Positions 11,182 to 23,467 of a DNA stretch of 64,000 nt are shown piece by piece. A program made the translations under genes and the position numbers. Source of the DNA: Cunninghamia lanceolata (lineage: Eukaryota > Streptophyta > Pinopsida > Cupressales > Cupressaceae). Where the stretch lies: assembly GCA_027924645.1 (NCBI GenBank), contig BSBN01000809.1, positions 48,142,001-48,206,000 on the forward strand. Direction: 5' to 3'. The notes beneath the pieces are model-generated. The model saw only the letters and a list, made by a program, of their open reading frames with translations, was not told the DNA's origin and ran no database searches. The stretch's first letter is position 1; each line of letters begins with the position of its first letter.

Positions 11182-12442
11182 TGTAACATTAGAAAATGTC
11201 CCCTTGGGGGCTTTTCCCTCATAAGGTTTAGCTCTTGGGTCTTTAGCATGCATTTAGGACATCTTAGTTCATATTTTGACACCCCAATGGAATGAAACCT
11301 AGGTTCCATGGAAAACTGGACCTAGGTGGACCCCTTGAGCTGTACCCTACCCAAAATAGGAGGGAGGAATTGGGCGCCCGTACCCTAGTCCTACCCTATT
11401 TTGGGGCAGCCCTAATTTCTAAGTGTTAGTTTGTGACTGTTATTAAGTCCCCTAGCTGACACAGTAAGTTTGAATTTTGAAAATCTTGGTGGGAGTGTTT
11501 GTAGTTGCATATATAAACATGCTTAGGCATTCATTTGTAAGCTAGAGATATTTCAATTAGATTATTACAAGCAAGCTATTGTGTTCTCAAGGTGATTCAA
11601 GGCTTCTATTGTGTTGCAAGAGCAAACTTGTATGTTTTGTGTGTTGATATTTGCAGATTTGAGAATCAATTTCCTCATGGCATGAAGATCATCTTCCTCC
11701 CATGAGAGCTTCACTACAAGGTGACATAATATTGTGTTTTCATCATTGATTCCTTTGGTTTTTGCCTCTGCTTCACAAGGGCATGCACTCTTTGTTTGAC
11801 AATAGTGTTTAGAGACTTAAGTGTCCTCTAGGGCTTGACTAAGGCAAGCCTCTAAACACCACAACCTCCAAACCAAGTCTTGTGATTGCAGGTTTCAGGT
11901 GTCACATTTGGGAAAAGTGGAGTTGCAGGAAGCATTGGAAGACATCAAGGATTCAAGATCTAAAGAAAAGTAGGACATAGGAGCACTTCTAGGACTTGGG
12001 TGCTCCTTCTAGTGTCCTCTGCAAATAGATTTCTGAAAATAGAAGTTACAGGGCTGATTAGTGTAAGAAGGAGGTCCAAATTTCATGAAGAAATTGGCAC
12101 CTTAGACTTGGGCGCTCACTCCAGTGTCCCCTACTATTCCACTTTGGAACCCTGAAAATAGGTATTCTGTGATTTGGTATTTTACTCCTGTCTGCAAGAG
12201 CTTTTTTCATCATTCGTCAGTTTGTTGTTGTATTTGCATAATTAGGGTTTTAATGGTTAATTGGGCATAAGAGAAGGAAAATTAATAATTAAATTCTCTA
12301 ATCCAAGTTTCCCTACATTTGTAAGTGATCCAGGGTATGATAGTGCTCGCCACTTGACCCTAGATCCCTGAATGTATAGAGGAAAGGCAAATTTAAACAT
12401 CTAAACACTAAAACATTAACAAATCCAGTTTTCCCCTAAACA
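11182..12442 (+). repeat. 5' LTR of element B
   Basis: TGTAAC...CTAAACA, 1261 bp, same family as the A LTRs, followed by TTTTGGTGAACCCATG. Confidence 0.92.
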
Positions 12443-12612
12443 TTTTGGTGAACCCATGTTTTCAGACTTAAATTGTAACTTGCTGAGTGTGTGTCTTCAG
12501 ATTTGGATTGATTTCATTCATTCATATAGTAATTCATTTTATTGCATTGAGAAAAATTCAAAAAAATTGAAAAATTTGGAAAATTCAAAAAAATTGCATT
12601 GTTGGGCTTGCA

Positions 12613-13862
12613 TGTAACATCAGAAAATATCCCCTTGGGGGCTTTTCCCTCATAAGGTTTAGCTCCCAAGTCTTTTGCATGCATTTAGGATATTTTAGTT
12701 CATATTTTAACACCATAATGGAATGAGACCTAGGTTCCTTGGCAAATAGGGCCTAGGTGGACCCCTTGAGCTGTACCCTACCCAAAATAGAGGGGGAGAA
12801 CTTGGGCACCCGCACCCTAGTCCTGTCCTATTTTGGGGCAGCCCTAATTTTTGGGTGTTGGTTAGTGACCATTATTAGGTCCCTTTGCTAACGCAGTAAG
12901 TTTGAATTTCAAATATCTTGGCAGGAGTGCTTGTAGATGCATATATAAGCATGCTTAGACATTCATTTGTAAACTAGAGCATTATTAGATGATCATTGTG
13001 ATTCTCAAGGTGATTGAAGGCTTTCTATTGTGTTGCAAGAGTAGACTTGTATGTTTTATGTGTTGATATTTGTAGATTTGTGCATCAATTCCTTCATGGC
13101 ATGAAGATCATCTTCCTCCATGAAAGCTTCACTACAAGGTGACATCATATTGTGTTTTCATTATCAATTCCTTTGGTTTTTAGCCTCTGCCTCACAAGGG
13201 CACACCCTCTTTATCTAAAAATGGTGTTCGGAGACTTAAGTGTCCTTCAGGGTTTGACTAAGGCAAACCTCTAAACACCACAACCCCCAAACCAAGTCTT
13301 GTGATTGTAGGTTACAGGTGTCGTATCTGGGAAAAGTGGAATTACAGGAAGGATGGACACACATCAGGGATTCATGATCTGAAGGAAAGACAGACAAAAG
13401 AGCATTTCTGGGACTAGGGCACTCGCTCCAGTGTCCTCTACAGATAAGTTTTGGGAAACAGAAGTTATAGGGTTGATCAGTGTCCGAAGGAGGTCTAAAT
13501 TCCCTAAAAAAGAAGGTACCTTGGACTTGGGCACCCACTCCAATGTCCTTGACTATTCCACCTTAGAACCCTGAAAACAAGTATTCTGTAATTTAGTATT
13601 TTACTCCCGATTGCAAGAGCTTTTTCTATAATTCATTAATTTGTTTTCGTATTCGCATAATCAGGGTTTTGATGATCAATTGGACATATGAGAAGGATAA
13701 ATTGATAATTAATTCCCTAATCCAAGTTTTCCTACATCTAAAAATGACTCTAGGGTATGATAGTGCTCACCACTCGACCCTAGATCCTTCAATGTTTTGT
13801 GGAGAGGCAGATTTTAACATCTAAACAACAAAAGATTAACAAATCCAATTTTACCCTAAACA
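12613..13862 (+). repeat. 5' LTR of element C
   Basis: TGTAAC...CTAAACA, 1250 bp, followed by TTTTGATGAACCCGTG, a mutated form of the family primer site. Confidence 0.9.
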
Positions 13863-14956
13863 TTTTGATGAACCCGTGTTTTGAACTTAAATTGCAACTT
13901 GTTGAGTGTTGGTCTGTAGATTTGGTGTGATTCCATTCATTCATATAGGCATTTAATTTATTGCATTGAAAAAATTTCAAAAAAATTGAAAATTTGGGAA
14001 AATACAAAAAAATTGCATTGTTGGGCTTATTAAATTGTGTCAATTCTTCCTAAATTGTCCTAATTCATGATTTTTGCATCAGATCGGATATAAACTACAG
14101 AAAAATACAAAAATTCAAAATTGTTCTTTGCATTTTCATCATTTAATTGCTAGGGTTTTGTGGAAATTTTGTCAATTTTATATAACCTAGTAATTCCAAA
14201 ATCTAGGGTTTGTAGGCAAAATATTTTATCAGATTTTTCTACTAATTTTAGAGCTCATTCAAATTTTCATTTGGCTGTAGTCTTGCATTTTAGTGTGAAT
14301 TTGCATTTAAATTTGATTTATTTGCATTTTTGCATTGAAAATTTCAACAAAAACTAGCAATTTTGGTGCATTTTCATTAAATTTGCATGGGAATTTTGCA
14401 TGATTAAGTTTAAAAATTATTTTTAGATCTAAGAGTATGTAATTTCTATAAAAAATCAGACTTCAAACCTTTCTCATAGCATTTTGTTCCAAAATCTCGA
14501 ACCTAGGGCTTCGAAAACAATGATTTTCACTAATTTTGGCCTTATTGACTTCATAAAATTGCACCATAGGTGTGTTGTGAAAGATATTTTTGCATTAATT
14601 TGATGTTAATAGGGTAATAATTTTCTACCCCTCATAAAAAACTTCACAACACCCTTTTAACGGGCTCTTGTAGTGAAAATTTGGTGAAAAACTACACTTT
14701 TTGATAATTTTTTGCCCTAGGGTTTGACCTAGTTTGCACTCCAAGTGTGTTGTGATCAGTTTTATGGATTGAGGTGACTGATATTACTGATATTATTTTC
14801 TATCCATCACCATTTTCCTCACAACACCCTTTGATATGCTCTCTTGCATTGAATTTTGGTGAAAAAAGTGCCTATTTTGACATATTTTCACTATAATTAA
14901 CTTGGCAATATCCTAGATTTGCATCAAGAGTGTGTTGAGATTGAGCATACTGCTGC
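13863..14956 (+). repeat. Leader of element C
   Basis: Non-coding AT-rich leader, homologous to the A leader. It has fewer of the ~180-bp units; the last unit stops abruptly after GCATCAAGAGTGTGTTGAGA, where the gag cassette begins. Confidence 0.65.
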
Positions 14957-17365
14957 ATGAGTTCAATAACTTTCTTCCCTAAGAGAAATACTCCTTTAAG
15001 AAGAAGCATAAGACACATGGGATCTAGTGCTCTTGAAGAAGTTGGTACTTTGAACACCTTCTTTACAAAAGGAGAAACACAAACATTACAAGACATTCCA
15101 CCTATTACAGGTACAATGGAAGAACAAACTTTTCATGATGTTGGTGATACTATTGAGGCAATAGGATATGTATCAGATGAGAAAATAGAAAAATTGGATA
15201 AAGAGTTAGCTGAATTTCAATCATTTATGGAAATTGAGAGAATAGCTAAAGAAGCCATTCCTACAATTCATAATATAAGAGAATTGATAAAAGAAGGACA
15301 AGATGGTGATAATGCACTTTGTGGTCTAACACATATTGTACAAACTAACATTATGCCAGTGACCAAATGTGCACAAGTGATAAAGAACACTCTATCACCA
15401 TCTCATACACAAGTTTCGGCACCTATATCGACCACGGGAATGTCCACTTTTACATCAACGATCTTAACAACTAATGCGAACACTTGTGGTAATGCTACCA
15501 TTGGCATTGGAGTATCTAATGGCACAAATTACAAGTCATAGGATTAAATTACCAGAATTTGATTTCTAAAGGGACATCTTCTATGAGTAATTGTTCTCAA
15601 CTCCTATCTATTCCACTCATTTCTAGCTACCTATTACATACTCACAACCATCTTCCACCTATCATTATAGCCAACCTCCATTAACATATTCTCAGCCTCT
15701 GCATATTATATCTCAAGCTCAATCACCTCCCCACCTTGGTTCCAATTCATCACAACAAACCACATCTCCAAATGATGCCATCCTAAACTAACTTTTACAG
15801 GGCACGACTGCTTTGCAACAAAAGGTACAAAATTTGACAAACTCTTTGCAACCTAGTCTATCGCCATATCATGCCCATAATCTGTTATCCTATGTAATCT
15901 TGAGAACCCCTATGCCTGAGAGGTTTGAGACTCCTTGCTTTGAAAAATATGGTGGAAAAGGAGATCCTAATAGCCATGTGGCAGCATTCACAGTTATGTG
16001 TAGTGATTTATATTTTGAAGAGGATTTGTTAGCAAAACTTTTTCCGCGATCTCTCAAAGACACTGCTTTAGAATGGTTTTTCTCTTTGCCTTCGAATTCA
16101 ATTCACTCCTTTTCACAATTGATTGATCAATTTTTACAACATTTTCAAGAAAATATCAGACCCCAAGTTACTCTTCTCGACTTGGTTCAATGCAAACAAG
16201 GTCCGAAAGAAAAGTTGATTGAATTCATTAGTCGGTATCAAGGCCTTTATGCGTAGATTCAGTATCAAATGAAAGATGAGGATGTTCAGAAGATATTTAT
16301 TACAAATTTACAACCTAATATTTGTTATAAGATTCTGTTGATGAAATATAACTCCTTTCAACATTTATGCACTACCCTTCGTGATTATTAACTTTTATCT
16401 AGTCAGTATGAAAACCAAAACTCATCAGCTCAAGTTGGACAATCCATGGGTGGATCATCGCAAAACAACTTTAAAAGGAACAATAACAGAGGTTTCATCA
16501 AGATCAATGGACCAAATACAAATTTGTCTTCTATAAACAATCCAAAGAAACAATCGTATCAACCGAGGGAGTTTACTCCAATATCTGAGACCTATCATTC
16601 TATCATGAATCAAGCTATAAGTAATAACATTCTAAAACTTCCCCCGATCAAGCCTATTGATCCTAGTAAACAAGGACCTTACTTCGATGCTAATGCCTTT
16701 TGTCATTTTCATCGAATGCAAGGACATGACACTGAACAATGTATGCTTCTTAAACATGAGATATAGGACCTTATTGATTCAAATGTCATCTAGGTATCGG
16801 GTGTGAATGATAATGGAAACAAGTTAGTTGCTCCACCGAATTAGAATTTACAAATCTTCACTAATCCTTTTCCTAAGCGTACTGAAAATAATATGGTGGA
16901 ACAAGATCTAGTGGAAGTAGATGAGGATGACTACTTAGACTATGATAGTATCGTGGGAATGATTGAAGTGGATACAAAACAAATGGATAACCCACCTCGT
17001 CCATGAAGAAATGGAATTTACGCTGAGGTTCCTCCTCCATTATCCTTATATGGATTGGGAGATAATCAAAATACCTTTGAAAAGAAAGAACAACAACTGA
17101 TACAGACGAGCAAGATGGTACAGGATGAATCCTGTTACTGTTCTAGAAAGATTTACCAACGAAAACTTGCCAAAAATTAGAAAAGAGCAAGACGACAATC
17201 AATAGTCAGAAATAATAGTGGTTCTCCCCCTCATAAGCAACAAAAGCCTCATTTAAACAAGGATTTAAAGAACAATCATCATATGATAACAAACAAGACT
17301 TTCATATGAACCACTCAAATTTTACAACAAATATGATTGAATACCTCTGAAAGAGGTTCGCACGC
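14957..17365 (+). pseudogene. Element C coding cassette: decayed Gag with zinc knuckle
   Basis: The cassette starts with a 194-codon open stretch (14957-15541), then, after stops and frame changes, 15813-16256 and 16446-16766. The middle part matches the plant retrotransposon Gag (capsid-like) family: PERFETPCFEKYGGKGDPNSH, then a segment with RSLKDTALEWFFSLP and KLIEFISRYQ, the usual order of the capsid-like domain. At 16701-16742 CHFHRMQGHDTEQC has the spacing C-x2-H...GH-x4-C of the unusual zinc knuckle found in this lineage. The tail (about 16930-17365) is acidic then basic and shares AEVPP with the tail of A. At least four stops disrupt it. Gag would form the particle that packages the RNA. 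Confidence 0.8.
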
Positions 17366-19137
17366 TCCAATATATAACATGAATACCCTATAGGTAAGTA
17401 TCTCTAACCCTTTATCTCTCTCATGATGTGCTTCCCCCGTGATGTGTTATATGTTGTTTAGGCCTCCTGGGATGATCTCAGATTCTCCCGTAAGGTTCAA
17501 GATACCAGGAGACTGCCTCTATTGTGACCTTCTATTTGTATCATCATTCTTCTAAATTGCCTCTCTCTGATTTCATTGTTGTGTGCTGTGTCTTGTGGAC
17601 ATAGCATCGTGGTTGGTGACTAGGGGGTACCCTCCTACATGACTGTCCCTAAGACACTTGTTTCTCCTCTCTTATTTATTGTTTCCATTCCCCTAGTGTT
17701 TCCATCTAGCGGGCAGATGACGACAAACATTTATACTGATGTGGACCTAGTGTCCCTTTCGAGAGCAATCACAAAATGGACTTAGTTCCTAATATGACGA
17801 TGGGGTTGTATATCTTATCTAACGCTTGGCTAGTGGAAGCACTTGTGCTTTCCGCGTAGTGAATTTGATGATGTTTTTGTTGCATTTACAAACCTTAACA
17901 ATATTGTTGCTCTATGCACCTTTATTTGCCTTTGAATCTAGCCTTGGCGGTACTCGATTCAGAGAGCTTCATGATATAGCCCCACAGTTATCCTTGAACT
18001 TTGAATTCATTGTATAACCTTGGCTCTTTGTGTGGTTAATCAAATGCATTGATGTTGTAGACACTAACATGTTTCTTTTAGGGATGTGTTTGTGGGAACA
18101 TTTGGTGATCGTAAAGTACATGTCACCTCTGGGGGGCATGGGCTTTGCGAAAGTCTGTGTTCCCTTGTGTGTTTTCTTCCTACCTTAACGTGCTTGATAT
18201 CGATGTATGATATCAACCACCTTAAGGTGGGGGCACATATAAGGTAAGTTGTCTATTATAGATGTTAGCAATGTGCTTGTCCTCAGGTGTAGGCTAGTAC
18301 GATGATTACTTCCTGCATCCTAAGTTTGTTTGCAATCAATCAATATATCTATTGCCTATACCTCCTTTTCACCATAAGGCGTCTTCGTGATGCGGGTAGG
18401 GTTGTATTCTTTTAAGGTCATACCCCCTTTTCACTATAAGGCATCTCCGTGACGCGGGTGGGGTGGTATGCCATGCTTCCTTTTCACTATAAGGCATCTC
18501 TATGATGCGAGTGAGGTTGCATTTTCAAAAAGTCCTTTGTAGAGGTGGGGAGCAGTTCTGTGACTAACTCAACCCTTAAGCATGTCTTTGGTGATTGTTG
18601 TGGTGAAGCCCAATCACCGGTGTGTGCCTGTAATGTGCCTAAGATGGTGTTGGACCTAGAAATAGGTACACTCCATCACTTGTCTATCGTGTTTTCTTCG
18701 TGTCTTCAAGTGTGTGTGTTTTGGCATGCTTGTCTTGTATGGTGTGTCTATTGCCCCATATGCGGTATGCATTTTGGGAGGTTTTGTGTGTCTTGCATGT
18801 GTGTTGCCCCATATATACAGAGACTTGCACCTTGGAGTAGTGCATCGTGTATTATGGGAGGTTTGTTTACTTTCCAGTACTTGCATGTTGCATTTTATAT
18901 ACATAAGAAAAAGAAAAGAAAAGAAAAGATATCATTTCTATCTTCCATGCATTAATGTGTCTTCTATGCATTGACTATATTCTCAGTGTTCTACGTGACT
19001 GTAATTGTCTTCTCCATGTTTGGCATGCCTGTTACTGTCTTCTATGTGATTGGTGTGTTTTCTTTGTGTTTGATATGTTTGTTGTGTTTGTGACCTTACT
19101 TTAATTAATGTATTGGCCTCACGTTTATACATACATT
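17366..19137 (+). repeat. Conserved non-coding 3' region of element C
   Basis: Homologous to 7196-8942 and 23468-25205. It starts with CCCTATAG|GTAAGTATCTC near 17395. It differs from A and B by a block of three ~60-bp tandem repeats at 18364-18520. Confidence 0.7.
18364..18520 (+). repeat. Three tandem ~55-60-bp repeats in element C
   Basis: Units begin at about 18364, 18426 and 18479, each reading CCTTTTCACTATAAGGCATC or a close variant followed by a TGATGCGGGTGGGGT-type end. The corresponding place in A and B has instead CCTCTACGGAGG-type hairpin units. Confidence 0.75.
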
Positions 19138-19152
19138 AAAGTGGGGGCTAAA

Positions 19153-20400
19153 TTTAACATTGAAAAATGTCCCCTTGGGGGCTTTTCCCTCATAAGGTTT
19201 AGCTCCCAGGTCTTTTGCATGCATTTAGGACATTTTAGTTCATATTTTAACACCCCGATGGAATGAGACCTAGGTTCCTTAGCAAATAGGGCCTAGGTGG
19301 ACCCCTTGAGCTGTACCCTGCCCAAAATAGGGGGGAGGACTTGGGCACCCACGCCCTAGTCCTACCCTATTTTGAGGTAGCCCCAATTTTTGGGTGTCAA
19401 TTAGTGACCATTATTAGGTCCCTTTGCCAACACAGTAAGTTTGAATTTCAAATATCTTGGTGGGAGTGCTTATAGATGCATATATAAGCATGCTTAGGCA
19501 TTCATTTGTAAACTAGAGTATTATTAGATGATCATTGTGATTCTCAAGGTGATTGAATGCTTTCTATTGTGTTGCAAGAGCATACTTGTATGTTTTGTGT
19601 GTTGATATTTGCAGATTTGTGCATCAATTCCTTCATGGCATGAAGAGCATCTTCCTCCATGAAAGCTTCACTACAAGGTGACATCATATTGTGTTTTCAT
19701 TATCAATTCCTTTGGTTTTTGGCCTCTAACTCACAAGGACATGCCCTCTTTATATGACAATGGTGTTTGGAGACTTAAGTGTCCTCCGGGGTTTGATTGA
19801 GGCAAACCTCTAAACACCACAACCCCCAAACCAAGTCTTGTGATTGCAAGTTACAGGTGTCGTATCTGGGAAAAGTGGAATTACAGGAAGGCTGGATAGA
19901 CATCAAGGATTTAGGATCTAAAGGAAAGATGGACAAAAGAGCATTTCTGGGACTAGGGTGCTTGCTCCAGTGTCCTCCATAGACAGGTTTCCAGAAATAG
20001 AAGTTACAGGGCTGATCAGTGTCCAAAGGAGGTCCAAATTCCCTAAAAAAGTAGGTACCTTGGACTTGGGTGCCCGCTCTAGTGTCCCCGACTGTTCCGC
20101 CTCAGAACCCTAAAAATAGGTATTCTATAATTTGGTATTTTACTCCCGATTGCAAGAGTTTTTTCCGTAATTCATTAATTTGTTGTCGTATTTGCATAAT
20201 TAGGGTTTTAACGGTCAATTGGACATAAGAGAAGGAAAATTGATAATTAATTCCCTAATCTATGTTTTCCTACATCTGAATGTAACTCTATGGTATGATA
20301 GTGCTCGCCACCTGACCCTACATCCTTTAATGTTTAGTGGAGAGGCAGATTTTAACATCTAAACAACAAGAGATTAACAAATCCAATTTTACCCTAAACA
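19153..20400 (+). repeat. 3' LTR of element C
   Basis: 1248 bp, preceded by the AAAGTGGGGGC polypurine tract. The terminal TG has become TT. It ends ACCCTAAACA. Confidence 0.9.
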
Positions 20401-21688
20401 TTACTAAATTGCATCAAATCTTTCTAAATTTTCCTAATTCATGATTTTTGCATCAAATTTGATATAAAATACAGAAAAATACAAAAAATTCAAAATTTTG
20501 CTTTGCATTTTCATCATTAATTTGCTAGGTTTTTGTGGAAATTTTGACAATTTTATATAACCTAGTAATTCCAAAATCTAGGGTTAGTAGGCAAAATCTT
20601 TTTTCCATATTTTTTAACTGATTTTAGAGGCTCATTCAAATTTGCATTTGGTTGTAGTCTTAAATTTTAGTGTAAATTTGCATTTAGATTTAAAATAGTT
20701 GCATTTTTGCATAGAAAATTTCAACAAAAACTAGCAATTTTCATGCATTTTCATTAAATTTGCATTGGCGTTTTGACTAAAAAAGCTTGAAAATCATTTT
20801 CATATCTGACCATATAAAATCAGACTTCAAAACATTCATATAGCATTTTGTCCCAAGATCTCAAACCTAGGGCTTCGAAAACAACGATTTTCACTAAATT
20901 TGGCATTATTGACTTCATAAACTTGCACCATAGGTGTGTTGTGAAAGATATTTTGGCATTATTTTTCTATTATCAGGGTAATCATTTTCTTCCCTTCCTA
21001 AAAAACTTCACAAAACCCTTTGATTGGCGTCTTACATTGAAAATTTGGCAAAAAACTACACATTTTGACCATTTTTGCCCTATGGTTTGACCTAGTTTGC
21101 ACTCCAAGCGTGTTGTGATAAATTTTATGGATTGAGATGACTAATATTATTGATATTATTTGTTGTACCTCCTTAAGTTAATTATAACACCCCTTTTGCT
21201 AGGTCTTGGAGTTGAAAAACCATAAAAAATAGCCTATTTTTGCTATATTTTCACTAGGGTTTGACCTAGTTTGCACTAAAAGCATGTTGTGTTGGGTATT
21301 TTGGCACCAAGTGGATGGTATTACTGATATTATTTTCTTTCCATCATCATTTTCCTCACAAAACCCTTTGTTATTCCCTTTTGCATTGAGTTTTGGTGAA
21401 AAAAGTGCCTATTTTGACATATTATCACTATAGTTGACTTGGTATTATCTTGGATTTGCATCAAGAGTGTGTTGGGAAGGAACATATTACTATTTTGGAC
21501 TCATATCAGACATATAACTTGCTGCCCCTGATCAAAATCCTTACAACACCCTTTGTTTCATTTATTTGCATTGGAAACAGTACAAAAAATCAAGCATCTA
21601 GGTCATTTTTTGGATATAAAATTGCACTTGTCTTTTGCATCAAATTTGAAAAGATTTTAAATTCTAATTTTACATTGAAAACAATGCA
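20401..21688 (+). repeat. Leader of element B, second part
   Basis: It continues the leader broken at 12612. It contains four ~180-bp units like those of A, with GTGTTGTG/GTGTTGGG markers near 20935, 21110, 21285 and 21467. It diverges from the A leader shortly after TTTGAAAAG (about 21650), just before the coding cassette. Confidence 0.65.
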
Positions 21689-23467
21689 ATGACACCTTCA
21701 TGTCATTTTTCTATGGTATCTCTACATGCATTTGTCAAAGATCCTGATTTTGACGAATTCCTAATCCTCATAAGTGAACATCCTATGATATTAGAAGATT
21801 TAACCAAATTCATCTCTAGGAACACTCATGAGAAAGATGAGAGGGAAAAGCCTTTTTCCGCCATAGAGTATGATGATGATGATGTACCTTCCTCTCATCC
21901 CATTTCTCTCCCTGGCCAATATGTAGCATTAGTGAATGAGAAAAGGTCTCTCACATTAAATACTTTAGGGATGGATGTTGGGTGCAATCAAGAGGGAAAC
22001 AATGTTAATTTGATACTTATTAATAAACTTGGTAGCACTATTCCTAAGATGGTTGTGCGGGGGGCACCTAATGCACCTTCTTGCTTAAAGTTGGTGATTA
22101 CGGTTCAAGGTGTTCAAAATGTGTTACAACAACCACACCACAATGTGATTGCTCACACATACAACACCTATAATAACAAGCAAAGTAACCAAGCACCGCA
22201 TGTGCCTGTCTCTCTTCCATGTTCTCAACCTATGCTCCCTCAACCACCTTGTCTTACTCATAACAGTGGTCAAGAGTATGATCTTGTCAAACAACTTCAC
22301 GCTACTCTGACTAAGATCTCTCTTTGGGATTTAATACAAACATCACCTACATACCATGGAATGCTCCAAGAAGCTTTGCAAAAGGTGATTGTCCCACCTA
22401 CTACTAAGCCTAATGATGTAGCAGTTGTATTGGATAGTATGTATGCGACAAAAATAGATACTCTCTTTCAACCAAAGGAATTACCGTCAATTGAAGTTCA
22501 AAACCAACATGATCCTCTTATAATCTTTGTCACAATGAATAGAACGTTGGTAAAATGAGTTATGATTGATAATGGATTGACTCTTAATGTTTGTGGCATT
22601 GACTTATTACATAAGATTAAAGTTGATACAACTGCCATCAAGCTGGAACCGTTAAATATCCATGGTTTTGACAATGTTGGATGACAATCCATAGGTACTA
22701 GAACTTTACCTATACAAGTGGGACATGTGATTGTGCCTACCCTAGTTCATGTCATGCCTAGTTCTTTATATTACAACATGATTCTTGGTAGACCTTGGAT
22801 TCATGCATTGGGGGCAGTCCCTTCCACTCTACATCGTTCAATCAAATTTATATTCAAAGGTAAACTTCATACTATTCATACTAATCCTGAACCAGACAAT
22901 TGTTTAAACATTGAAATGCAAAAACTAGTTTACAATAATATGAGCTTAAACAATTTGTGAGGTGATCCATCAATGACTAATGTTGTTCAAGACTCTCACC
23001 ATCGAATACACTTGTTGGTGATGATTGGGGTTCATTAGATTTTAATCCTTGTACTACAAGGGAATATAAATTTAATAAACCTGACACATCAAAAGTCGCA
23101 TCGATCTCATCTAAACAATCTTTTGAAATGTCTCAGAAAAACAAAGTTTCCTTGGTTGAAAATAAAGACAATACGCTCACTTATACTACAAATTATGATA
23201 CCTATGAGGCTTCACCTTCTTCTAAAGAAATGGACTCTCTATATGGTCGTGGATTTCAAATCTTGTACAAAAATAATGACTATAGGCAATGGTTGTGGTG
23301 TAAATCAACAAGGAATTAGAGTACCTTTACAAGTTACTGGAATTAACTACACAACCAGTATAGGATACCGCTCTTTGAAACCCACCAAAGCCTCTTGTCA
23401 TCCTAAACTTAATGTTAATACATTACTAAAACAACATGAGAGATATCCTAAATGTGTATATTCTTAA
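21689..23467 (+). pseudogene. Element B coding cassette: linker, retropepsin and G-patch remnant
   Basis: The first 289 codons are open (21689-22558). Near the end of this part KISLWDLIQTSP and MLQEALQKV match the linker that precedes the protease in plant Ty3/gypsy polyproteins. In the same frame, past a TGA at 22556, comes the retropepsin: VMIDNGLTLNVC with D-N-G at 22568-22576 (D-N-G occurs in this lineage in place of D-[ST]-G), a second TGA at 22682, then the C-terminal ILGRPWIHALGAVPSTLH (about 22780-22835). Near 23250-23375, with a frameshift, a G-patch-like piece follows (CGVNQQGIRVPLQV, then IGYRS). The order protease then G-patch agrees with related elements. No reverse transcriptase follows; the non-coding 3' region begins right after. 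Confidence 0.82.

Larger units (their letters stand above)
12613..20400 (+). mobile_element. Element C: gag-bearing non-autonomous LTR element nested in B
   Basis: The element is 7788 bp with LTRs at 12613-13862 and 19153-20400. The LTRs form a recognisable subfamily compared with A and B (for example TCTTTTGCATGC and TTAACACC instead of TCTTTAGCATGC and TTGACACC). Flanks are TTGCA (12608-12612) and TTACT (20401-20405), an imperfect duplication with two mismatches; the interrupted B leader nevertheless rejoins cleanly. The cassette encodes a decayed Gag. There is no protease-polymerase region. The 3' LTR starts TT instead of TG. Confidence 0.88.
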
